Shown in pieces: positions 53,441-64,000 of a DNA stretch of 64,000 nucleotides; position 1 is the stretch's first letter, and every line of letters begins with the position of its first letter. A program made the position numbers and the translations under genes. Origin of the DNA: CAVQBP01 sp963782475 (lineage in GTDB: Bacteria; Bacteroidota; Ignavibacteria; Ignavibacteriales; Ignavibacteriaceae); assembly GCA_963782475.1 (NCBI GenBank), contig CAWAJW010000004.1:236872-300871 (forward strand). The letters run 5' to 3'. The notes below the pieces were generated by a model. It was not told the origin of the DNA, ran no database searches, and saw only the letters and a list, made by a program, of their open reading frames with translations.

Positions 53441-55585
53441 TTATTTCAGCAGCATCATTTTTTTAACCTGGTAATAATTCCCTGCTTTTATACTGTAGAA
53501 ATAAACTCCGGAACTTAAATTAACTGCATTAAATCTTAAGCTATAATTACCCGCTGATTTATTTTCATTTACTAATGTTCTCACTTCCTGTCCAAGAATG
53601 TTAAATATCTTTATAGTAACAATGCTTGCCTTCGGAATTGAATAATTTATGGTTGTCGAAGGATTAAACGGATTCGGATAATTCTGATCCAGTTTATATG
53701 AAACGGGCAATTTTGATGTTTTATCATTAACAGCAGTAGGACCCATATAACCTATAAAGTCGTCATTCTTCCTTGGAACTATTTTATAAAAGCTGTGTGA
53801 ATAAAAAAGGATGCCCCGTATTTCTGTAAATGTAGAATTTAATTTTACATAAATATTTGCCGGATCTTTGGCTAAAGTAGAATCCCAGTCATTATTATAG
53901 TTATGATTACCGTCCTGGAATTCTATCCTGGCATCACCTGATCCGTCATTTATCATACTTTCACCGAAGTTATAAGAATTCGCACCCGGATCCCCGTCGG
54001 CATTTTCATCAGTAACTTTAACATTTTTATAATCAATTAAAACACTTTCCCATTTTTCAACATTAGGAGTAGCACCGGTTGAATCTGCAATATCTCCGGT
54101 TTTTAAATCCACCGGATCTGGTAGAGGATTATTGTGTGAATTGACAGTCAGTTGTGTTAAAGTATCTATTGATGTTACATTATAATTTTCTCTTATTATA
54201 CCTGTCAAAGTAACGTTATCTCCTCTTTCAAATTTCAAAACATCTGCACCATTTGTACCTCCGGTTCCAATCATTATTCCTGTCCAGGGACCACTGCCAT
54301 CCTGCATATACATACGCTGCGGAGTACTGGTACCAAATCCTGGGATATCTGAAGTATCCGCAGTAACAATTCCTGTAAGAGTTACCTCGTAACCATTGTA
54401 TGAACTGTATCCGCTTCCTAACGGGCTATATTGAACATCGCGGATTTTTAACGGCTCATTCAATACCTGGTAAAAATAATTTCCTTTAACGGTATCACCC
54501 GGATTGCTATTCAATAATCCAAGATTGTTATTTGCGGTAATGAAATAGTCTACAAGTGTTGAATCTGTACTTATACCGCTAATTACAGCACTGTAGAGTG
54601 TAGTATCAGATAAAGATTTAGTCATTTGAACAGCAATTCTGCTCTGATCTCCAACTTTATAATGTAATCGTACGTCTGTAAGATATCCGCTTCCGCCGTT
54701 AATGTTTGCTGATATAGTAACCTGGTCATTAGTTTTAACCTGGACCGGATCTCTCTTAATATTTGTAATTGACGGAGCCAGAAGAGTAATATGTATATCA
54801 TCAGGATAAATTGGTAGTATTTCGTAAGTATCCTGATACAATGTTAAAATACCTCTTACATATGCAAGATGAGTCCCATCTACAGGTGGTTGATAAGTAG
54901 AACCGGGTACTTTGTTATTATCTGTCCTATAATATCTTGATTGACCATAAGCCTGAATACTGTTACCTTTACCATCATTGATATTAAAAGAATTTGCAGA
55001 TCTGTCGCTGGTAACAACATCCTTGAATTCTACATAAGTACCGGAATATTTATAATATTCCTTATTTGTTACTCCATTACTGGTTAAATCCGACATTGTT
55101 AAAACCAGCGGGTCAGGCCGTTTTGGTAAATGCTTTATCGGACTAACCGGTGTAATAGGATTTAAAAGCAGGAACAATTCATTTGTCTCATTATATGTTG
55201 TTACTACACCGGTCATTTCAACAACATCAGCTGTATCTCTCAAATCAAAAAATGTATTTTGATTATCACCGGTCGTATCATTCTGTAAAATATTTAATCC
55301 TCCCCATCCATCTGCAGATGCAGATGCAGACGTATCTTGAATATATGTACCCCAGCGAGAGCCATAATACATAACGGGAGTTCTATTTGTATCAGGATCT
55401 ACAAGGGGTCTTATCATTATAGTCCCTACAATTGTAACTGTATCACCGGTAAGAGAAGATGGCTTCCATCCTTTTGAACCAACTGAATCAACATATTGAA
55501 TATCATGAATTGAAACCGTTTTGTATTGAGCTAAGATGGACCCCAGCCCCAATGCCAACATAATTAACAATAACCTAAATCTCAT
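53441..55585 (-). CDS. Secreted T9SS protein with OB-fold-like and beta domains
   Basis: 714 residues, signal peptide ending at AQ (MRFRLLLIMLALGLGSILAQ). OB-fold-like segments occur twice, at about 40-270 (TVTIVGTIMIRPLVD, VVEMTGVVTTYNETNELFLL, YVRGILTLYQDTYEILP) and about 385-640 (VTLTGIVTADTS, VTLTGIIRENY, IRGILFYSHSFYKIVPR). They are separated by a beta domain (SVTISANINGGSGYLTDVRLHYKVGD-like). The T9SS sorting domain (QNYPNPFNPST, SGVYFYSIKAG) ends the protein. It resembles the other OB-fold proteins of this run and has no catalytic site that I can see. It is 14 bases after the next upstream gene, so the two form a unit. Confidence 0.86.
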   Translation of the reverse strand: MRFRLLLIMLALGLGSILAQYKTVSIHDIQYVDSVGSKGWKPSSLTGDTVTIVGTIMIRPLVDPDTNRTPVMYYGSRWGTYIQDTSASASADGWGGLNILQNDTTGDNQNTFFDLRDTADVVEMTGVVTTYNETNELFLLLNPITPVSPIKHLPKRPDPLVLTMSDLTSNGVTNKEYYKYSGTYVEFKDVVTSDRSANSFNINDGKGNSIQAYGQSRYYRTDNNKVPGSTYQPPVDGTHLAYVRGILTLYQDTYEILPIYPDDIHITLLAPSITNIKRDPVQVKTNDQVTISANINGGSGYLTDVRLHYKVGDQSRIAVQMTKSLSDTTLYSAVISGISTDSTLVDYFITANNNLGLLNSNPGDTVKGNYFYQVLNEPLKIRDVQYSPLGSGYSSYNGYEVTLTGIVTADTSDIPGFGTSTPQRMYMQDGSGPWTGIMIGTGGTNGADVLKFERGDNVTLTGIIRENYNVTSIDTLTQLTVNSHNNPLPDPVDLKTGDIADSTGATPNVEKWESVLIDYKNVKVTDENADGDPGANSYNFGESMINDGSGDARIEFQDGNHNYNNDWDSTLAKDPANIYVKLNSTFTEIRGILFYSHSFYKIVPRKNDDFIGYMGPTAVNDKTSKLPVSYKLDQNYPNPFNPSTTINYSIPKASIVTIKIFNILGQEVRTLVNENKSAGNYSLRFNAVNLSSGVYFYSIKAGNYYQVKKMMLLK

Positions 55586-55599
55586 AAGATTTTCCTTTC

Positions 55600-57711
55600 T
55601 TATTTAATTATTAAAAACTTTCCTCTTTTAATATCACCTGTATTGGAATCTTTTACGGTAAATAAATATAAACCGGTTGCAATTGCCTGGTCGTTATCTG
55701 ATATAAGATCCCATGCATCTTCTCCCCCTGTCATTATCTGATTGCCGCTGCTTGCATAAGTTTGAAACCACTTAATATTCGAACCGTTGCTGTTTTGATG
55801 ATGTTCAATTCTTTTTACAATATCACCCGAGAGGGTATAAATAGTAATTTCACATTCTGAAGGGAGGTTAAAAAAATATATTTTTCTTAAGCGTTCTGTG
55901 CTTCCATCCCAGTATGCATTACCATAATAAGGATTAGGATAAACACCTACCTGGGCTGTATCTCTATCATTCGGAAGAGTACCGGGAAGTATTCTGTTCA
56001 TAGAAGCAATAGGATTTGATTCAAGACTTGCAAGGTTATTTGCAGGGTCGCCTTTATCAAACGCAGTTACCGAAAACAAATATTGCCATCCGTTCAACAA
56101 ATTGCTAATGTCAAATTTATAATAATATTTTGTTGTATCCCCCGGGAAGGTAACCGGCTGGGGTAATTTGACTTTTGAAAATCCCGTATTAAATCCATAC
56201 GCATTCCCTGAACTATCGAATTGAGCAAGCATTACAAGTGATGATCTTGCATCTTCTGCTAAGTTGAGGTCGAATCCTGCTTCTGTCCTGTAAATCCTGT
56301 AACCTTCGAAGTCTTTTTTACCGGAAATCGGATCGATTGAATATTCGGCCCTCTTGTCCCAGTAAATACCTGCATTTTGATTTCCGGGGACTACCTTCAC
56401 AATCGGTGTAAGTGGTGGAGCAGGTAAAATATATCTCGTGATTTTTCCATTCCCATCTAAATCTTCTCCAGGATCTAACCTTCCGTTTCTGTTCCTGTCT
56501 TCTCCAAAATATGCACGAAGGGCCCATTCTGCATTTGAATATAGATTATGCTTTTCTTCTTTTGTATCCAAATCTTGAGGATCGTTCCCATATTTTTTTG
56601 CACATACAATAGCAAAGACTATATTAACAGAATCACCCGGAGCAATTGCTTTGAAAGGGCCGTCTGTTATTAACTCGGACCGGTTGGAGGGTGTTTTCAA
56701 AGCCGATGGATTTATTCCATGGTTATACCTGTTGGATCCTCCAAAGTAACCCTGCATTTTTCTGTATCTGGCTACGTCGGTAGAAGGTGAGAAAAAATTA
56801 GGATCGGTTGTATTTTTATACTGCCAGCTCACATAATTTACCGAAGTTACAGTATCACCCCCAACTATTTTTAAGCTGTCTAAAGTAGGAGTTGACCCCA
56901 GAAATTGTATACCGACATAACTGTTTGTATATCCTACATCGCCTGTTGCATCATAAGTATACGCAATTCTCATCGAATCACTGTAACCTTCACCTCCTTT
57001 ATCAAAGAAAGGCGCACCTATCCTGGGAGAAGTAATTTTTGTATTTCTTACAACAGCATCGGTCCACAATCCGACATAAACACTATCTATATATTTGTGG
57101 GATACATTCTTTATTGTATAGTTCATTATTACAAAAAAATCTGCAAAAGGATAATTCCATGCATAACATTCCTGATGTACTGCAATTCCTAAAGGATTAT
57201 GTCCCTGAATTGATTCACCATTCGATAGCACCAGGTTAGTATCCACATAATCCATAACAAAATCCTGGTGTGAAATCGCGTAAGGGTCATAATATCTTGA
57301 GTCAAGAAGTGATGATCTTTCAATAATTTTGCTCCCCGGAGCATTGGTAAATTCAAAGCCGCCGCCTCGGGTTGATACAGAAGATGCATCCACAGAGCCT
57401 GTGGAGACGAAAGGCCCGAAACCATTATGTCCAAGGGAATCCGTACTTATAAATCCCCCCACCCATATACTACCGTCAAAAATATGTTCAATACCGCTTC
57501 CCAAAGGATATTCACAGCTCGGCTGCTGAGGCCATAAAGCAAACCCGTTACCATACATACCAAAGTTTGTAACGGTTAGCCCGATATTCCCTACATCGGT
57601 ATACTTGGAGTTATCGTCATCTGTAGTTTTATTTAGTTTATTTCCATCGCCCGGGTGAATTAACACTGAAGCAGAGAAAATGCTTAGAAAAATAAGGAGT
57701 ACGTTTCTCAT
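55600..57711 (-). CDS. Large secreted protein with FlgD/T9SS-like C-terminal domain
   Basis: 703 residues, short signal peptide (MRNVLLIFLSIFSASVLIHPG). The extracellular part is beta-rich with many aromatic and Asp-Gly repeats. It carries an aspartate-rich loop DRNRNGRLDPGEDLDGNGKI (about 400-420) like a calcium-binding site. The C-terminus (GVYPNPYYGNAYWDGSTERLRKIYFFNLPSECEITIYTLSGD, ending KRGKFLIIK) is a FlgD-Ig/T9SS-type sorting or anchoring domain, in a variant without NPFNP. No catalytic motif is recognised. It is the first gene of the long leftward run; the promoter should be in the large gap to its right. Confidence 0.82.
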   Translation of the reverse strand: MRNVLLIFLSIFSASVLIHPGDGNKLNKTTDDDNSKYTDVGNIGLTVTNFGMYGNGFALWPQQPSCEYPLGSGIEHIFDGSIWVGGFISTDSLGHNGFGPFVSTGSVDASSVSTRGGGFEFTNAPGSKIIERSSLLDSRYYDPYAISHQDFVMDYVDTNLVLSNGESIQGHNPLGIAVHQECYAWNYPFADFFVIMNYTIKNVSHKYIDSVYVGLWTDAVVRNTKITSPRIGAPFFDKGGEGYSDSMRIAYTYDATGDVGYTNSYVGIQFLGSTPTLDSLKIVGGDTVTSVNYVSWQYKNTTDPNFFSPSTDVARYRKMQGYFGGSNRYNHGINPSALKTPSNRSELITDGPFKAIAPGDSVNIVFAIVCAKKYGNDPQDLDTKEEKHNLYSNAEWALRAYFGEDRNRNGRLDPGEDLDGNGKITRYILPAPPLTPIVKVVPGNQNAGIYWDKRAEYSIDPISGKKDFEGYRIYRTEAGFDLNLAEDARSSLVMLAQFDSSGNAYGFNTGFSKVKLPQPVTFPGDTTKYYYKFDISNLLNGWQYLFSVTAFDKGDPANNLASLESNPIASMNRILPGTLPNDRDTAQVGVYPNPYYGNAYWDGSTERLRKIYFFNLPSECEITIYTLSGDIVKRIEHHQNSNGSNIKWFQTYASSGNQIMTGGEDAWDLISDNDQAIATGLYLFTVKDSNTGDIKRGKFLIIK

Positions 57712-58316
57712 TAAAAAGTATAATTTAAATCGATATTGGTTTTTGCCTTCTTAAAAACAATAATGATATTTTGTACCATTATTCTATTAATTTTTTGGGT
57801 AGTTTTAGATTTTTAATATCGGAAGAGTAATGCTATACCCTTCCCCCGCTCTTTCTTCTTTCGCGATATTAAAGAAAAACATAATTGATCCAAAACACAA
57901 AGGCCAAGATAATATAAGATTTATCAAAAAAAAAATATTTTTATGTTATCTTTTTGTTAAAAAATATTTTACTCTTTTATTTTGCAGTAATGATTTTGAG
58001 ATAAAGAAGATGACCGATTATCCTCAAGTCAATCGTTAAATCTTCCAAGCTATATTTAATAAATACTTCCTACCTGCTTCCCATAAAATGAATAACAGAA
58101 GAGCTTGGTTGTTATATTGAGATTATTTTTTGAGCTGGAAGGAATTTGAAAGATAAAAATGTCTTAATAACTGAAGCTGCACGAAATTCATTCATTTGAG
58201 TATCAAACCTTGAGGATCACTTTTTAAGTTCAATGTTACTTAAAAATTCATCCTTCAATGTCTTAGGAAGAGTCTTGAAAGAAAGCTGAGCAGCTTCAGT
58301 TAATTAGATATTTAAA
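57712..58316. other. Gene-free stretch of 605 bases containing a 13-bp inverted repeat
   Basis: No supportable gene. TAACTGAAGCTGC (58168-58180) and its exact complement GCAGCTTCAGTTA (58290-58302) enclose about 110 bases, an arrangement like a small non-autonomous element or an RNA stem. A short leftward frame inside (coding LTEAAQLSFKTLPKTLKDEFL) has no start codon and looks like a gene remnant. Confidence 0.5.
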
Positions 58317-59228
58317 TTAAAACAGCGCCCTTGCATGTTTATCTGCATGGTAAGAGCTTCTTACTAAAGGAGAAGACTCAACAATTTTGAAACCCATTTT
58401 TAATCCCTCATCCCTGTACATATTAAATTCATCAGGTGTAACAAACCTATCGACTGGTAAATGATTTTTGGTAGGCTGCAGATATTGGCCTATTGTAAGT
58501 ATATCGCAGCCATGTTCGACAAGGTGCCGCATAAGTTCTAGAACTTCACCCGGATTTTCACCTATGCCTACCATTATCCCGCTTTTTGTTTTTAAATATC
58601 TCTCCTTAAACCATTTAATTAATTTCAGGCTTCTTTCATATTTAGCTTGCGGTCTAACTACAGAATATAATCTCGGGACTGTTTCCAAATTATGGTTAAG
58701 AATATCTGGAGGATTTTTCATAATTATGTAAAAAGCTTCTTCAGCCCCTCTGAAATCGGGAATCAAAATTTCAATTGTAGTTTCCGGCACTTCCTCCCGA
58801 ATTAACCGGATTGTTTCTGCAAAAATTGAAGCACCGCCGTCTTTCAATTCATCCCGGTTCACAGAAGTTATAACAACATGCCTTAAATTTAATTCCTTAA
58901 CCGAACCGGCTACTCTTCTAGGCTCATCAAGATCAAGCTTATTAGGAATCCCGACTTTTATATTGCAGAATCCGCAGCTTCTTGTGCAGGTATCTCCCAA
59001 AATCATAAAAGTAGCACTCCGGTTATTCCAGCATTCAGCCATATTGGGACATCTTGCTTCTTCACATACGGTATGAAGCTTCTGACGTCTCATTAAATTC
59101 CTGACATCGTTATAATTTTCCCCGCTTGGAAGCTTCACTTTCAGCCAGGCCGGTCTTTTACCTAACGGCTGCTGACTGCTTTCCTTTTCCTCTTTAAATG
59201 ATTTCTGATATTGATTTATTACTGCCAT
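58317..59228 (-). CDS. lipA: Lipoyl synthase (radical SAM)
   Basis: 303-residue enzyme that inserts two sulfurs into octanoyl groups bound to E2 or GcvH. Both iron-sulfur motifs are present: the auxiliary cluster C55-x4-C60-x5-C66 (CEEARCPNMAEC) and the radical SAM cluster C81-x3-C85-x2-C88 (CTRSCGFC). The ending PLVRSSYHADKHA carries the conserved RSSY serine that ligates the auxiliary cluster. It follows the E2 gene by about 87 bases in an operon of lipoate and 2-oxoacid dehydrogenase genes, placing the cofactor enzyme beside its substrate protein. Confidence 0.97.
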   Translation of the reverse strand: MAVINQYQKSFKEEKESSQQPLGKRPAWLKVKLPSGENYNDVRNLMRRQKLHTVCEEARCPNMAECWNNRSATFMILGDTCTRSCGFCNIKVGIPNKLDLDEPRRVAGSVKELNLRHVVITSVNRDELKDGGASIFAETIRLIREEVPETTIEILIPDFRGAEEAFYIIMKNPPDILNHNLETVPRLYSVVRPQAKYERSLKLIKWFKERYLKTKSGIMVGIGENPGEVLELMRHLVEHGCDILTIGQYLQPTKNHLPVDRFVTPDEFNMYRDEGLKMGFKIVESSPLVRSSYHADKHARALF

Positions 59229-59314
59229 AAAATTTTTATCTTATTTTAATTTATTTATTTTGTAAGTTCAAACAGTGATAACTATGAATCTCGTTTTGAA
59301 CTTGAACTTTTTCT

Positions 59315-61054
<1,740 letters not shown>

Positions 61055-61175
61055 GGTTAATCTCCTTTGTTTAAGACAAGGATTCAGGAAGGAGAATGAT
61101 GATTGTTTGAATACATGAATGTTTTAGAACATTCAATTCATTCAGCCATTCATCACTTTCACTTTATCCTTATAT

Positions 61176-63302
<2,127 letters not shown>

Positions 63303-63317
63303 TATAAACCTTTCATT

Positions 63318-64000
63318 TTAACTGATATCGGCAGTTAATAATTTTTCTTTTGGAAAAATCGAAAATTTATTATAATCAAAAACTTCCATAAAATTATTTA
63401 ACAGAATCTCTTTAACTTCAGGGATTGAAACTGAGCGGGATAATTCTTTCTGCAGAGAAGTCACATCTTTATCGATAATTCCACAAGGTACAATCCCGTT
63501 AAATAATGATAAATCGGTATTCACATTAAAAGCAAAACCATGCATTGTAATCCATCTGCTTATTTTAATACCGATTGCAGCAATTTTCCTGTTTTCAATC
63601 CATACACCTGTATACTTCGGATCACGGGTTCCTTCTATTCCATAATGTCCGCATGTTCTAATAATGACTTCTTCCAATGCCCTTAAATATTTATGCGTAT
63701 CATTCTGCCATTCATTTAAATCAATAATAGGATAACCGACAACTTGTCCGGGACCATGATAAGTTATATCGCCGCCTCTATCAATATTATATACCGATAT
63801 TTTTTTATTATCCAAATACTCCCTGGAGCTGATCAAATTTTTTTCGTCTGCAATTTTTCCGAGCGTATATGTGTGTGGGTGCTCCAGAAGAAATATAATA
63901 TCGGAAATCTTTTTTTGATGCCTAAGTTCAAAAGTATGCTTCTGCAGATCCCATGCTTCCTTGTAATCAATCAAGCCTAAATCGCAATAAGTTAGTGTAC
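63318..64000 (-). CDS. lipB: Lipoyl(octanoyl) transferase, N-terminal start beyond the right edge
   Basis: LipB moves octanoyl from acyl carrier protein onto the lipoyl lysine of E2 and GcvH. Motifs are LLEHPHTYTLGK, RGGDITYHGPGQVVGYPIIDL, KYTGVWIENRKIAAIGIKISRWITMHGFAFNVNTDL (with the catalytic lysine in AAIGIK) and the cysteine in FNGIVPCGI. A TTG at 63974 is possible, but the frame stays open to the window edge and reads TLTYCDLGLIDYKEAW, which fits the usual LipB N-terminus (the conserved LGL before YxEAW). So the true start is probably just outside. It is followed by the E1, E2 and lipA genes on the same strand. Confidence 0.93.
   Translation of the reverse strand, partial: TLTYCDLGLIDYKEAWDLQKHTFELRHQKKISDIIFLLEHPHTYTLGKIADEKNLISSREYLDNKKISVYNIDRGGDITYHGPGQVVGYPIIDLNEWQNDTHKYLRALEEVIIRTCGHYGIEGTRDPKYTGVWIENRKIAAIGIKISRWITMHGFAFNVNTDLSLFNGIVPCGIIDKDVTSLQKELSRSVSIPEVKEILLNNFMEVFDYNKFSIFPKEKLLTADIS

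Noticed and set aside
57830..58039. Rightward 69-residue open frame in the gap before lipA
   Set aside because: It is dominated by AT-rich Ile/Lys/Phe codons with no start signal or homology cue.

Overview
This window looks like the chromosome of an Ignavibacteria-type bacterium (Ignavibacteriota/Chlorobi side of the Bacteroidota group). The evidence is AT-rich DNA, several secreted proteins ending in a type IX secretion (T9SS) sorting domain with the NPFNP motif, a PorV-family outer-membrane protein, atpD-atpC standing apart from the rest of the ATP synthase genes, and a TAnnTTTG-type promoter candidate. It is mostly ordinary chromosome with one striking accessory block. No lineage was confirmed by a database search.

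Layout. 1-2.1 kb: start of guaB (cut by the left edge) and a glutaryl-CoA dehydrogenase-like gene. 2.2-9.5 kb: an efflux operon read leftward (TolC-like channel, MacA-like adaptor, one ABC ATPase, three MacB/FtsX permeases). 10.2-13.7 kb: a rightward trio of porin-like barrel, small phosphate-binding-protein-like periplasmic protein and chemoreceptor. 13.7-21.4 kb: GNAT acetyltransferase, CCA-adding enzyme, AI-2E-type membrane protein, a membrane zinc-peptidase gene broken by about six single-base frameshifts, murA (also frameshifted in its last codons) and a PP2C phosphatase. 21.8-22.2 kb: tRNA-Leu(UAG) followed by the remains of a REP-associated (Y1) transposase.

22.3-36.1 kb is the accessory block. 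It has an unrecognised 404-residue protein, then a leftward operon of five signal-less proteins: an 851-residue helical protein, a HESGH zinc-peptidase-like protein, a coiled-coil protein, an unrecognised 421-residue protein, and a 1995-residue protein. That last protein joins a phospholipase D-like region, an amidase-like domain, a probable muramidase, an M15-like peptidase and three peptidoglycan-binding-like modules. A LuxR-type regulator lies just upstream. I read this as a candidate undescribed antibacterial or cell-lysis cargo system; no delivery apparatus is in the window.

36.6-42.1 kb: tig-clpP, a secreted serine hydrolase, atpC and atpD. 42.2-57.7 kb: a leftward run of eight secreted or outer-membrane genes (T9SS proteins with OB-fold-like and PLD domains, an NHL-repeat lipoprotein, a PorV-like protein, a TonB-dependent receptor, a lipoprotein), several overlapping by 1-4 bases. 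58.3-64.0 kb: lipoate and 2-oxoacid dehydrogenase genes in the order lipB, fused E1 alpha-beta, E2, lipA (read leftward), with lipB cut by the right edge.
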